Shown here: piece after piece, positions 11,454-22,991 of the stretch
Position numbering within the stretch: position 1 is the stretch's first letter
Layout: every line of letters starts with the position of its first letter
Assembly (NCBI GenBank): GCA_951640195.1
Contig: OX621170.1
Coordinates: forward strand, 1,736,001 to 1,800,000
Length of the DNA: 64,000 nucleotides
From: Porpolomopsis calyptriformis
Taxonomy: Eukaryota > Basidiomycota > Agaricomycetes > Agaricales > Hygrophoraceae
Direction: 5' to 3'
Translations under genes and position numbers: made by a program
Notes under the pieces: generated by a model
What the model saw: only the letters and a program-made list of their open reading frames with translations
What the model was told of the DNA's origin: nothing
Database searches by the model: none

Positions 11454-12442
11454 GAGTGTCTGGGTGGTTAGACCCAGATGTTCCTCTGAGCTAGCTTACA
11501 CCTGCTTAAAGAGTGCCTCAGCTAGTGTTAAGCTAACACTAGCTTGTAGAATGCCTCAGCCTCATTGTATTATCCCTGTGAGTTGTAAATGTGTGTGAGG
11601 TTGTTCACTAATACAAGCATGGATAGATGGTTAGTGCCCAGATGTTCCTCAGAGCTAACTAAAATACCCACTTGAAGAGTGCTTTAGCCTCATTATATTG
11701 TCTATGTAAGTTATAAATGTGGCAAGGTTACTCAGTAATATAAGCATGTTAGGGTAGGTAGCACTTAGATATTCCTATCAAATTTGTACTAGGAACCTGT
11801 GTTACATCCCAGTTCTGATGAACTCCAATGAATTCCAATGAGCTCCAATTACTCTGACAACTCCGAACACTCCAGACTTTTCACATGCCTCTTACTTATG
11901 ATGCACTCTATCATCATCATGTCTCAGATATAATTATCTAGCAGGTATATAAGTACTACATTTTTTCCTGTATCTGTAGACAGAATATTGACTAAGTCCC
12001 AATGTTTATCCAACTCTGATCTCCAAATTCAGCTCCGAAACTTTGGACCTAACAACCTGCACATTTAATGGCAACTCAAGACCACTAAGCCAAAATACTA
12101 TAGTACTGAGCTTACTCTGTACTGTTATTCCCAGTATATATACTATATTACATGTGATCAGCTAGAATCTGCTTGATGTCTATGAGAGATGGCCATAGCA
12201 CACTCAATCTCATGTCTCAAATTTCAGATTCATAACAATTCCTCATAGCTAGCTAACACCCTCTTGCAGATAGTCTCAGCCTCATTGTATTGTCCTTGTG
12301 AGTTGTAACCAAGTGTGAGGTTTTTCAGCAATGTAAGTGTGTGGGTAGTCAGTACTTAGATGGCAGCTAACACCTACTTGTGGAGGGTCTCAACCTTATT
12401 ATATTATCTTATAAGTTGTAAACACCTGCCAGGTTGTTTACC
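11454..12442. repeat. Degenerate ~150-bp tandem repeat with a solo LTR-D inside
   Basis: About three to five diverged copies of a unit containing GTTAG..CCAGATGTTCCTC, AGCTAGCTAACACC, GCCTCAGCCTCATTGTATTG and GAGTTGTAAATGTG (near 11470, 11630, 12240 and 12350). No gene seen. Part of 12055-12240 recurs inverted near 21980-22060. Confidence 0.55.
11800..12054 (+). repeat. Solo LTR-D (255 bp)
   Basis: TGTTACATCCC..GGACCTAACA with the duplication ACCTG (11795-11799 and 12055-12059). Same LTR as those bounding Element D (30967 and 48157), in the opposite orientation to them. Contains a TATA-type GGTATATAAGTAC near 11945. Confidence 0.92.
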
Positions 12443-12921
12443 TGTTAGAAATATTTGTGCTAAATGAGCACACTCATTTTGTGCACTCCTGGACAATGTT
12501 GTAACACCTTGAGCTAAATAAGCACACTTTTTTCATGCACTCCAGGTGATGCTGTCACAACTTGCTCCAAATGAGCATGCTCATTTAGAAGCAGCTTTTA
12601 TAGTGTTTATACTAAAAGTATCAAACATGGTATAACTCAGAAACCAGTGATCACATTTACTCCAAACTTGGTTCACTGGACTCCTTGAGATGTGCGCCAT
12701 CCAAGCATGCTTGTTTGGCACACTCTAAGCCACTATGCCACTCAGATCATCCATAACAATCCCTTTTACCCTTTTACTTCACTTCATTCTGTACTCATAT
12801 TTTAAGGAGTATATTACAGACTATTATCCCTTATATATGAGGTCCCTATAACCCTCAAATGTTTGTCCCTTTTAGTCCTTCATAATCCCCCTTTTATCAC
12901 TTCATATATAAAGATACACTT
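12443..12921 (+). repeat. Truncated LTR-E fragment
   Basis: Inverse orientation to the LTR-E copies at 9976 and 60945. Matches them from the TGTTAGAAATAT end through ATATAAAGATACACTTTT, then homology stops. The presumed U3 near 12450-12600 holds repeated GAGCACACTCATTT..GCACTCC units. Confidence 0.7.
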
Positions 12922-13370
12922 TTGATGAAGTTGGTTGGGTGAAAAAATGTTGGACTAAGGAAAATACTAGAGATTATATAATTGATATGTGCATACATTT
13001 GTATCAATGGAGTTGTGATTATACATATCCCAACACTCCCCCTCAACCACAATATAGTCCTAGCCTGTCACAGAAGTATATGTGTTGGAATAGCAAGCCT
13101 TACATGGCTATAGGATGGAAGTGGGAGCAGACTTGGCTCAGAGCCTGCTCAGATTATGTACTTATGTAGTGTTGCACTTATTCCAAGTTACTCAGGATAA
13201 TGGACCAGATTAGTACCAGCACATAGCTACATGGCTGTGCTGTATGTATAAAACCTGAGGGTGATCCCGCAATTACCCTCTGTGCTATTTTATCCCCATC
13301 TTTTAGGTTATGAGCCCTGCATAACTGCTTGCAGCCATTTTTTACTACTAGACCATACCACCATTCTACC
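12922..13370 (+). other. Leader/LTR-like sequence of a Copia element
   Basis: No gene supported; the open frame at 12939-13169 has no recognisable product. It contains AACACTCCCCCTCAACCACA, a phrase typical of fungal Copia LTRs, and GGTTATGAGCCCTGC near 13308, which fits the start of a Copia interior (primer-binding region). A second LTR was not found. Confidence 0.4.
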
Positions 13371-14150
13371 ATAGGCACTGTCGCAGCTACTACCTCTGCT
13401 ACACCAGCTTCAACCCCTCAAGCAATAACACTCTCGAGTAACACTCTACCTGTGAATATCCCAAAAATCAAAATTAATGGCTCAAACTGGGCCATCTGGT
13501 TATTCCAATTCAAAGTTGCTGTGAAGGTGAAACAAAAATGGCAGCATTTTGTAGGAGGAACAAGGCCAGTTCATACTGGAGTTGCCACCACTGACTAACA
13601 GGCTAAGCCTAACAAGTGGGATGAAGACAAGGTAACTGTGATGTACCCCCCCACACAACAGACCCCAGATTCAATCATCTTTCAGATCAAGGGACTGACA
13701 ACTGTTGCTGCTATGTGGAAACTCACTGTTGCTGACTACACAGAGAAGGGAGCATATGCAAAGATTGACCTGTAGCAAGATTTTCTGCAATTAAAGTGTG
13801 GAGAGAATGCCAATGTCTGCGAATTCCTAATGGAACTGTGCAGCAAGAAAGAGCAACTGGTGGCTGTTGACATCAAGATTGATGACAAGGACTACGCATC
13901 AACAATACTATCTGCTATCCCACATTCCCTCTCAACTTTTGCTGCAAGTATAGTAAGCACTGCAAGGCTTCTAGCCTCCCAACAACCCAATGTTACCTCT
14001 CAAGACATCAAGCTGGATGCACTTATTGCACTCATCTCCAAATAGTATAACAAGCAGGTCACTATGTGACAATGGAAGCCTGGTCAGAACCAACAAAACT
14101 ATTGCAATGGCAATGAAGCAATATCAGTTGCACCCAATGACTCTAAATGA
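13371..14150 (+). pseudogene. gag: Ty1/Copia gag relic
   Basis: The frame begins at ATAGGCACTGTC, possibly a former ATG. After a Ser/Thr/Ala-rich leader it reads I-P-K-I-K-I-N-G-S-N-W-A-I-W-L-F-Q-F-K-V-A, the Copia-type Gag signature (segment before the UBN2 domain). Then F-Q-I-K-G-L, A-A-M-W-K-L, F-L-Q-L-K-C-G..V-C-E-F-L, and a YASTILSAIPHSLSTF segment. Three or four stops (TAA, TAG, TGA) interrupt it. No pol follows; a - strand Ty3 fragment begins at about 14191, so the element is truncated. Confidence 0.72.
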
Positions 14151-14190
14151 CCTGGAAGATGAATAGGACAGTGAACAGCCAGTCCTTCAG

Positions 14191-15086
14191 TCATTGAGCA
14201 CAGTTCTGAACCCATGGGCTAGTCATGAAGTATTGGAGGGATTGGTTGTCAGTCTTGATCATAATGGGTTGTCGTGTCTCTTGTAGGAGGTATCTCCATT
14301 CATCCAAGGCAGATATTGTAGCCAAAAGCTCCTGGTCATGGGTGGGATAATTTTGTTCAGCTGGGAGGAGGGTTTTGGAGTAGAAGCCAATGGGATGCCA
14401 ATCTTCTTTGTCAGTCTCTTTCTGGGATAAGACTGCACCCAGGGCAATACCAGAGGCATCTATCTCTAGAAGGTAAGGAAGATCTGGCTTTGGAGTTCTC
14501 AAAATGGGAGTAGAGGTAAGGGTATCCTTGAGGGTATCAAAAGCACATTGTTGCCTAGGGGTCCAAATCTATTCTTGATCCTTTCATAAGACTTCATTGA
14601 GAGGATGAGCAATCACAGAGTAATCCTTGATAAACCTTCACCAAAAGTTGGTAGTGCCAAGGAAGGATTAAAGATGTCATTTCTTCTAGGGGATAGGCCA
14701 GGTTCTGATTGCCTCAACCTTCTTAGGGTTAATAGCAATGTAGCCTTTGGAGATCATCATCCCCAGATACTTCACTTCCTTGTTCTCAAACTAGAACTTA
14801 ACAGGCTTGCAGGACAGTTGATTCTCCTCCATGATCTTGAGAGTTTGCTCTGTCTAATAGGTAAGTTCAGCAGGGTCCTTTCCCATGATCAAGATGTCAT
14901 AAATATAGATATGGACCTGTTTGGAATTAATAACCTCTTTGAAGAGAATATTGATCATTTGTTGAAAGGAGGCAGGTAAGTTTCACATTCCAAAGAATAT
15001 AATAGTAGGCTCAAACAGCCCTCATTGAGTATTAAAGGCTCCTTTCCATTCATCTCCTTCTTTGATTAGGAATATTGTTTAAGGCC
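14191..15086 (-). pseudogene. pol: Ty3/Gypsy RT-RNase H fragment
   Basis: Read on -, it starts inside RT with an I-K-E-G-D-E-W-K motif near 15050. Then F-E-P-T-I-I-F-F-G-M and the catalytic box as Y-I-Y-D-I-L-I (one Asp changed) near 14900, and the thumb K-Y-L-G-M-M-I-S-K-G-Y-I-A-I-N-P-K-K-V. RNase H (14502-14191) has E-I-D-A-S-G-I-A-L-G-A-V-L-S-Q. It resembles the matching part of Element H. Its left end abuts the Copia relic and its upstream end is cut by the foldback element at 15089. Confidence 0.82.
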
Positions 15087-15088
15087 TA

Positions 15089-16535
15089 CATCAGCAAAAC
15101 CTAAGAATACTTGAGGTACTTGATGTTACTTGACACTACTAAAATCTACTTGATACACTTAGTTAACTTAATTTAAGTAATATTAAGTAAATTAAGATAT
15201 AATCAAGAATATCAAGATATTAAGAGAAAACATTTTACTTACTATACTTTTACCTTATTAACTTGAAGCTACTTAAAGCTACTTGAAGTATTTGATGAAG
15301 TACTTGATAAAGTTACTTAAATACTTAAAGTGTTAATAAAGTTACTTGAATACTTGAAGTACTTGACAAAGTTACTTAAAGTACTTAAAGCTACTTGAGG
15401 CTACTTGAAGCTACTTGAAATACTAAAAGCTACTTAAGGCTACTTAAAGCTACTTGAAGTGCTTAAAACTGCTTGAAATTACTTAAAGCTACTTAAAATT
15501 ATTTTATCTATATAGAATTCTCTAAGTTTTTCAAGCATAAATGAAGTAGTTTCAAGTGCTTCAAGTAACTTCAAGTACTTCAAGTATTTAAGTAACTTTA
15601 TTAATACTTCTGTCATGGTTGTAATTTTCTTTTCTTTCTCTTATCTTATTATATGCAAACCTGTATCTTATCTTGGGAATCCCCACATTCTTTTGTTGGG
15701 ATTCCCCATTGCCTTTCTCCGGGATTCTCCAGGGATTCCCCATTGCCTTTCTCTGGGATTCCCCACCACTCTATCCATATGCAGATACCTTTCATTTCTG
15801 TTGTGTTTCAACCCCTTATGATTTGTCATCAATCATGATGACTCATCCTGATCTCTTACACATGTTATGTTGCACTGACTCACACAGATAAGTAGTCAGT
15901 ATATAAAGGGTACCTTCATACATATCAGACCTTAAGTCTGATTCCTCATTAGCTACTCATAACAAGGACTTAGAACCATACCTCATCTCTTGGGACAGAA
16001 CACCCAAAGTAAAACACGTTCTGAACAACCAGTTTATAACAACTTCAGGTATTTAAGTAACTTTATCAAGTACTTTATCAAATACTTCAAGTAGCTTCAA
16101 GTAGCTTTAAGTACTTTAAGTATTTAAGTAACTTCATCAAGTACTTTATCAAATACTTCATGTAGCTTCAAGTAGCTTCCAGTACTTCAAGTAGTTTTAA
16201 GTAGCTTTAAGTACTTCAAGTACTCTAAGTAACTTTATCAAGTGCTTCAAGTAGCTTTAAGTACTTCAAGTACTTTAAGTAACTTCATTACATGCTTCAA
16301 GTAACTTTATTAAGTGTTTCAAGTGGCTTCAAGTGCTTCAAGTAGCTTCAAGTAGCTTCCAGTTAATAAGGTAAAAGTATAGTAAGTAAAATGTTTTCTC
16401 TTAATATCTTGATGTTCTTGATTATATCTTAATTTACTTGACATTACTTAAATTAAGTTGACTAAGTGTATCAAGTAGATTTTAGTAGTATCAAGTAATA
16501 TCAAGTACCTCAAGTATTTTTAGGTTTTGCTAATG
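15089..16535. mobile_element. Foldback (long inverted-repeat) element with a solo LTR-C inside
   Basis: The ends CATCAGCAAAACCTAA..and TTAGGTTTTGCTAATG are inverted copies, and about 190 bp at each end match with a few percent difference. The inner part is an (ACTTGAAGCT)-type satellite that is also inverted, so without the LTR-C the element is a ~1-kb hairpin. TA flanks both ends (15087-15088 and 16536-16537). No coding capacity. It cuts the RT fragment to its left. Confidence 0.75.
15611..16041 (+). repeat. Solo LTR-C (431 bp)
   Basis: TGTCATGGTTGT..TTTATAACA with duplication ACTTC (15606-15610 and 16042-16046). Internal short repeats of GGGATTCCCCATTGCCTTTC at 15690-15770. Small open frames there are not genes. 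Confidence 0.9.
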
Positions 16536-16574
16536 TAGGGTTATAACCTCACCCTAACATGATACTTTTTATTA

Positions 16575-16690
16575 TATCAGACCTTAAGTCTGATTCCTTG
16601 TTAACTATGCTAAATAATAAGGACTTAGAACTATCTCTTACCTCTGGGATAGAACATCTGAAGTTATGAAAGCCGAAACACCTGAACTCA
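16575..16690 (+). repeat. Partial LTR-C
   Basis: Matches the 3' third of LTR-C (ATATCAGACCTTAAGTCTGATTCC.. GGACTTAGAAC.. GGGA-AGAACA) without either end intact. Confidence 0.5.
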
Positions 16691-16694
16691 CCTC

Positions 16695-17024
16695 ATGATA
16701 GGGCAGTTTGTTTTCAAAGTGGACATGGCTTCTATCCACTTTGCTGATAATGTATTCCTCAAGCTCCCTAGAGACACTCTCTGCCAGTTAGGCAGATTGA
16801 GAATAGTCAAAGACTACCTGAAGGGTAGAAGCATCACCAAGGGATGCTATTGGGCCTTGAACAATTATCAGCTCTTTCCAAATAATAGTCTTTATCTTGA
16901 AATTGACAGGGATACTTTCCTGATAGATGAAATAGTAAGGGATACTTTCCCAAGCCAAATGGGTAGTTGCATATGTACAGTATGTGGAGCCATGCTAATA
17001 GTGGTGAGTGGAATAGGAGGCTAG
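16695..17024 (+). CDS. Unrecognised 109-codon ORF
   Basis: ATG-started frame ending at TAG, rich in D, R and L (K-L-P-R-D-T-L; D-R-D-T-F; V-R-D-T-F). No domain recognised, no partner frame nearby and no introns evident. It may be a relic of a gene or chance in AT-rich DNA. Confidence 0.2.
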   Translation: MIGQFVFKVDMASIHFADNVFLKLPRDTLCQLGRLRIVKDYLKGRSITKGCYWALNNYQLFPNNSLYLEIDRDTFLIDEIVRDTFPSQMGSCICTVCGAMLIVVSGIGG

Positions 17025-17610
17025 CTGACCATCAAATCATCATTCTAAAACACATTCTAGGTAACTAGTTTACAATAGCTGAGATAAGATAAGATAGTCC
17101 ACAGTAGCTATCTTCAATTTACAAAGGGTGATTCCTAAGTTAGTTCTTCATATAAGAGGGCTTAGGTAAAATTATACAAGATATAGCTTAATAGACTAGA
17201 CTAGATTGGATATATTGACTACAGACAAGTAGTATTAATAAGAGATAATACTACTAACTAAGTACTAGGTAGTGAGTTCAAGGGAAAAAGGAGGGATAAT
17301 AAACTTAGGGGAACTAACTGAGAGGGAGGGGAGTAAACTGACATAGAGAGAGGGGGGGTAAACTAACACAGAGGGAGGGGAGTAAGCTAATACATTGAAC
17401 TAGTCAAAATGGGGCCCTTTATATATGTTTGAGAATAATAGGCAATAAGAATAATGAGGAAATTGAGTTTATGAGTCAGATAATGGGAGAATAATGGGGT
17501 AGATTAATATAAGTCATAATAACTCAGAATAATGGAATAATGGGAGAACAATGAGAAAGTAGAATATGAGTTATTCTCACTTAGTAAATAATATGATATA
17601 GGAGAATAAT
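17025..17610. other. AT-rich non-coding stretch with a short tandem repeat
   Basis: No gene. At about 17315-17395 there are three copies of a ~33-bp unit containing AGAGGGAGGGGAGTAAACTGACA, purine-rich on +. The remainder is low-complexity AT-rich sequence with ATAAT and GATAAGATA runs. Confidence 0.5.
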
Positions 17611-17822
17611 TGTAACAGATATGGCTGTTACAGAGCCTACAGAGGTAGGTGATTAGTGTTGATAGGTGTTTACTACCTCAGAGCAGTACATAGGCTGTAT
17701 TTACCTTTATTTAGGTAGTTCTTTTTACATCTTGTTACCACTTGTACTAGGTCTACACAACTCCAATAGATATTAGTCATATTCAGCTGGTTTTGAGCAA
17801 GGCAAGTGCCAGAACCCTTACA
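17611..17822 (+). repeat. Solo LTR-A, diverged (212 bp)
   Basis: TGTAACAGATATGG..AACCCTTACA with duplication ATAAT (17606-17610 and 17823-17827). More differences from the other copies than they have from each other, so probably older. Confidence 0.9.
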
Positions 17823-19209
17823 ATAATAGAGTGATGGGATATAAGTCAGGATAACCTAGAGCACAATAGGGAATGTAATATAACTCATGGAACAATAGGG
17901 AGTGGACTATTATAGTCTATAATAAGATAATATAACTGAGAGATAGTAGTGTATCTTATATAAGATAAGATAATATGTGAGAGATAGTGACATCTTACTA
18001 AGATAAGATTAAGATAAGGTAAGGTAAGATAAGATAAGATAAAGGATACTAGGGGTATTAGATATTACTTGCTAAATGCATAATCTTTGGTTAGGTTTGA
18101 TACTAAATCAGTTTAGAATTATAATACTATCTAGTTATCTTGAACTCTATCAAGTTAGTGGGAATATTATAAGATATCTGAGATATTGTGGCCACTAATA
18201 TCCACATCAACCTATACCCACTGTCTGAAGTGCTATTAGCCTTTTATATAAAAATGGAAATTCCTAAGAATCTAGTATTTTTAATTTACATTCTTAACAA
18301 CATGGGTATCTTTTTCATTACTATACTAGATAGCACTTATTAACATCTAATTAGGATATCTACCATTCTTCTCCATCCCTATCTAACACGCTATTGCAAC
18401 CTAATTCTCTATCTTTGGGCTACTTATACATCTGTTTAACCTACCTAACACACACCATATCTATAGCTGTTATACAAGCTGAAGTGAAAGTCTATAGAGA
18501 GGCCTACAGATCCTGCTTTCTTTCACACCTTTACTACTTGCTATTGGATAATCTTTCCTCCAACCCAATAGTAACTGAAGATAATATAATAAAGTGGCTT
18601 AGTTTTAAGGTAGGAAAGATATTCAAGAATATACTTTTATAATTCAATAGTGCTAAGCTTGGCATAAGTTATCTTGAAGATAAGGATGCTCTAAATATAG
18701 AGGAATACTCCAATCTTGATCTCCTTCAAACCCTTGCATAAGAGGATCTTACTCTACTTCCCCTCAAATAACTTATGAATTCTAGAATAGATTATACCCT
18801 TGTAAAATCTGCTTTGGCTGTGTTACAAAGGTCCCTTGACCTTCTAATCAAAAAGATAACCAAAAACAGAAGGATTTCATTGTAGGAGAGAGTACTTCTA
18901 TTGAAGTATATATACTACAATTACTAAGAACTTAGTAATAAATATAAGCAGATATACTTTCCAATATAAGGATATCTTAGTCCCAACGTGTTCTTTATTT
19001 CACTAGTAGTATATAGGTCTTCACTGAGATCTCCACATTACTCTTACACTATTCTAGATAATCCTAGTTAATTCTACTAGGAAGTAGTTAATAACCTTCT
19101 TACTACCTTACTCTCTACTAGCTTACTCAATTTCACCTCTTTCCTTCCCTTAGATAGATCCGACTTCTCCTTAGTTAGTAATTCCACCCAAAGGATAAGT
19201 AGAAAATTC
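17823..19209. other. AT-rich stretch, no gene supported
   Basis: GATAAGATAAG-type tracts at about 17940-18055, then AT-rich sequence. The 82-codon frame at 18394-18642 and the text around it look like a decayed coding region but show no motif I can name. Confidence 0.4.
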
Positions 19210-19346
19210 AGAATCTCAGCTATTAGCCCTTGAAGCTCTTAAATTAATATAAAACAGTAGTAACCCCACTAAGAGAAAGTACTTTAGTGGGGTTACTACT
19301 GTTTTATATTAATTTAAGAGCTTCAAGGGCTAATAGCTGAGATTCT
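19210..19346. repeat. Perfect 63-bp inverted repeat with 11-nt loop
   Basis: Arm 19210-19272 (AGAATCTCAGC..CCACTAA) and arm 19284-19346 are exact reverse complements; the loop is 19273-19283 (GAGAAAGTACT). No mismatch in 63 bp although everything around is heavily mutated. Confidence 0.93.
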
Positions 19347-19467
19347 AGATTCTCTATATGTATAACAGCTCTGTTAAACCCTCTATTTACAAGTTCTACC
19401 TTTGTATTAGTAGCAGATTTAAGTTTGACCTAGCTAGCAACTATAGAAAGATAAGAAGGATTAAATG

Positions 19468-20304
19468 CATTAGAAAAACCTGAATTTACTTGAGGCTACT
19501 TGAAGTTACTTAAAACTTGCTTAATAGCTATTTCAAACAAGTTTAAGCAACATTCTTTTAAGTAAAATCTTACTTGAATTAAGTAAAATTTAACTTGAGT
19601 TAAGTAAAATTGAACTTAAAATAAGTAAAAATTGAACTTAAATTCAGTAGGTCCCTATACTTGAAACTTTCTTAATTACTTAAGTTTATTAAATGAGTAA
19701 ATTATAATTAGCTATTTAATTACTCAGTTACTTAATTACATAATTCTATATAATCACTATTTTAATATATTAATAATTAATAATATTGTACTAAACTAGA
19801 TTTGAACTCTTACACTCTTAAATAAAGTACCAAGTTTATATATATAAACTACTAGACTATTTACTTCTATACAAAAATAACATAGATTATTTATAAATAT
19901 GTATAAGTTTTAGACTTAGTAAATTAGTATAAGTTACTTAATATACTTAAAGTACTTAAAACTACTTACAGCTACTTGACACACTTGAAACTACTTCATT
20001 TATACTTGAAAAACTTAAAGAATTCTATATAGATAAAATAATTTTAAATGGCTTTAAGTAATTTCAAGTAGCTTTAAGTATTTTAACTACTTCAAGTTAC
20101 TTCAAGTTAATAAGGTATAAGTATAATAAGTCAAATGTTTTTTCTCTTAATATCTTAATATTCTTAATTATATCTTTAATTTACTTGATATTACTGAATA
20201 TAGTTTATTGAAGTTTAAATTAAGTTAACTAACTGTGTTAAGTAGATTTTAGTAGTATCAAGTAATATTAAGAACTTCAAATATTTTTAGGTTTTACTAA
20301 TATA
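19468..20304. mobile_element. Second foldback element, diverged
   Basis: The ends correspond to those of 15089-16535: CATTAGAAAAACCTGAATTTAC on the left, and ATATTTTTAGGTTTTACTAATA on the right. The right arm is recognisable over ~200 bp (TTTTAGTAGTATCAAGTAATATTAAG; TCTTAATATCTTAAT). The centre (19690-19930) differs from the first copy and carries a tRNA-like stretch on -. Confidence 0.6.
19802..19860 (-). other. Degenerate tRNA-like stretch
   Basis: On -: TAGTCTAGTAGTTTA resembles an A box, and AGAGTTCAAATCT resembles a B box, about 40 bp apart. The stems pair poorly, so this is not a working tRNA; it could be a SINE head or chance. Confidence 0.2.
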
Positions 20305-20505
20305 TTGTATTAATAGTAATAGAACTAATATATATAGGGATTAAGAAATCAACTAATTCTTAGAGGAAGCAGTATTATAGTACTATACCATTAGCCTATA
20401 AGTTTTCAAGCAACTGCCTAAGAAAATATAAATCAATAGGTGCATATAAAGGAATAACAGTTACTATATTATACTTATAGATTTGCAACTTCCAGTAGGA
20501 GGTCT

Positions 20506-20722
20506 TGTTAGGTCTGAAGTTTTGGAGTTGAATTCAGAGATCGGAGTTGGATAATCATTGGAACTTAGTTGATATTCTGTCTACAGATACAGGAAAAAAT
20601 GCAGTACTTATATACCTACTAGATAATTATATCTGAGATATAATGACAATAGAGTGCATCATGAGTAAGTAACATGTAAAAAGTATGGAGTGTTCAGAGT
20701 TCATTGGAACTGGGATGTAATA
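20506..20722 (-). repeat. LTR-D, 3' LTR of a truncated D-type element
   Basis: 217 bp, TGTTAGGTCTGAAG..GGGATGTAATA (terminal CA decayed to TA). Followed by the same PPT-like and promoter region as Element D at 31223. Its element is cut at about 21630; no pol remains. Confidence 0.82.
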
Positions 20723-20893
20723 GTATCTCCCTCTTAAGGGTGAGCCCTCAAGACTGCATACTGGACTTGACCATATTTGGTAATAACCAAGAAATTGGAG
20801 TTTCAGAATGTGGTGGAATTTTGGAGAATCGTCGGAGTTTGAAATCAGAACATATATAAAAGGGGTCCAGTTGACCACTCTTCTTTATTAACA

Positions 20894-21626
20894 ATACCTA
20901 CTCATGAAGAAATCCAAGTCCAGCTTGCACAGCTACAAGCGCAGCTCAAGGATGAAGAATGATGAGAGCATGAGGAAGAGCAGCAATTAAGAGAAGAATG
21001 ACAGGTGGCTAGAAAGGCTGCTAAGGCTGCTAAAAAGGAGGTAGCAAGGAGGGTGAAGGAAGTGGCTCGAACAATGGAGCAGGTGGAGACAGCAGTGGAG
21101 AGATCAGGGCAAGACACCTTGATTAGAAGGCTATAAGTGTTTTCTATTTTATCCATGTTATTCCAGAGTTGACCAGAGTTATTTAGGAGGGCTCCATGTG
21201 AGCCTTGCATCAGGAAAGGGAGTGTGGAGGAGTGCGTATAGCTGACTGGAGCAGGGAAAGCCTAGAGCTACACAACCTGCCAACATGTAAAGGCCAAATG
21301 CTGGGTTGGGGAGGAACCAGCAAAAAGGAAATGCACCCAGACCACCATGGAGGAACCAGAGCATAGAGGGAAGTGAAAGCAAGGGAATGCAGAATCAGTG
21401 GAGGTGGAGAATTTGAGGGAGGAGTTATAGGGAGTTTGGGAGGAGATGAGGAAAATGAGGATAGAGATGAAGAGGATGAGGGAGTCCATGGAGAGGACTA
21501 AGGAGTTGTTGGATGGAGATTACAGGGACAGCAGAGAAAGTGGAGAAAGTTCGGAGGAGTTGGAGATGTTAGAGGAGGAGGAAATGCCCATAAGGGATGT
21601 AGAATTAGTCCCTTCAATTGAACTAG
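20894..21626 (+). pseudogene. Decayed copy of the antisense coiled-coil/Cys6 gene
   Basis: Homologous throughout to the gene at 31392-32172, in the same place relative to an LTR-D. The start codon has become ATA (20894-20896), Arg codons have become TGA, the splice donor GTAAGT has become ATAAGT, and one base is lost early in exon 2. A TATA box (TATATAAAA, 20853-20861) is conserved. The Cys motif is partly lost: C-E-P-C is disrupted, while C-Q-H/T..C-W is still traceable near 21270-21300. The C-terminal coiled coil (M-R-K-M-R-I-E-M-K-R-M-R-E-S-M-E-R) survives. Confidence 0.75.
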
Positions 21627-22598
21627 GTGATGCCTATAGGACCTGCTTGCATTTTCAACTTATTGTATTTTTACTTGTCTCATATAATTCACACAGTGGT
21701 TTTTTGAAGCCAATAATTGATTTTATATTAGTATTTGTAATTCTAATATAGAGTAATGCAATAGGAAGAGAGAAATTGTAATTTAAGAGACTATTGTAAG
21801 AAAAATAGGAAATAGATTAGAAAATCTAGAAGCAATTTAAATAAGTGCTTTGTGTTGTATAATAACTCTTGCTGATTATTGATTACTATTAACATTTTTA
21901 CTCTTAACTTCTAAGAACCTTTCTATTAGTGTTATAATTCTCAGGACTGATAACTGTGGCACAGTTGTCAGCCCTTAGGAGTTAAGCTGATCATATGCAA
22001 ATTAGTATATATACTGGGAACAATAGTACTGAGTGTTGAAATATTCAATGGATAGCATGCCACATTACAGTTTCAGAGCCTGGCCAGAGCTACTTTAATA
22101 AAAATGTTATTAGAAATTGGTAAGAATACACTGAGCTTGAAAAAACTAAGTAAGCAGGGTCACATGATCAATCATGCAAGCCTGTCAAATTCTAACACTA
22201 AGTAGACTTAGTACTTCAGCATTCTAGCCTAACAGTTAGATTACATGTTGTAGTTAGTTGGACTTGCTGTATTCCCAATACAGGTTCTAATAGTCAGGGA
22301 GATATTTTTCTTTTCTTTTGCTTATCTATTGTTGTTCACATTAGATACTTTATGTTATAGTTGACACCTATATCTTTTTATCAATGTAGCTAGTACTACT
22401 TTGTGTTCTTGATTAGGTTATAGTCAGGGTATAGGGTATATGATTATGTATATAAGAGTAGTAACTGGTGACATATTACCCTAGCCTTGTTATCCACTTA
22501 GTATCTAGGGTATCAGTCTATTGGAAATATTTGAGGCCTATTTAGGTAACCTTAGATTGTGCCATATCATATCTTAATCACATATAATTACTTGTACC
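21627..22598. other. Unassigned AT-rich stretch
   Basis: No gene seen. 21960-22060 (GCTGATCATATG..GTATATATACTGGGAA) matches, inverted, sequence at about 12115-12175, so both are pieces of an unnamed repeat, perhaps an LTR with a TATA box. Confidence 0.4.
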
Positions 22599-22603
22599 AG
22601 TAG

Positions 22604-22958
22604 TGTTATGTCAGCAGAGGGACTCAGGTTACTTGACGTAAATCACAGAGAGACTAGCGCATAAACTGGTGGTAACAACGTTAAAGGACAAATCTAAGGG
22701 AGATACAAGCGTTCTGTGCTCTACTTATATCTACCCAGGCCTGGGCTGTGATTGTGATAACCACAATGATGATCCATGGAACAGCTGACTAATGCGCAGC
22801 TACTGCGGAGCACGTCTTCACCAACTAATGGCGTTATCACCTCTGATCTATGAGGAGATAAGATAAGATAAAAGATAAGATAAGATCAAGTTGAAGATAA
22901 GATTAGACAAGACGAAAAAGGAAAGTTGGTGAGACAACAAAACAAAGTGACTGTAACA
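22604..22958 (-). repeat. 3' LTR of Element F (355 bp)
   Basis: TGTTATGTCAGCAGAGG..GACTGTAACA. Contains a GATAAGATAAGATAAAAG tract. Lacks 21 bp (ACTACACAGCCTTGCGCAGC region) present in the other LTR. Confidence 0.93.
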
Positions 22959-22991
22959 TCACCCTCTCTTCAAATTCGCATCCGCGCGATG

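Noticed and set aside
11079..11460. LTR-B at 11084 as a solo insertion with duplication GAGTG
   Set aside because: The left copy is two bases away from the LTR end, and the position fits a 3' LTR of Element 1. Not excluded.
15653..15891. Overlapping frames rich in G-I-P-H
   Set aside because: Produced by a GGGATTCCCCA repeat inside LTR-C.
17940..18060. GATAAG repeats as a CRISPR-like or regulatory array
   Set aside because: Simple-sequence drift; no spacers, and this is eukaryotic DNA.
19802..19860. tRNA gene
   Set aside because: Box-like matches only; the stems do not pair.
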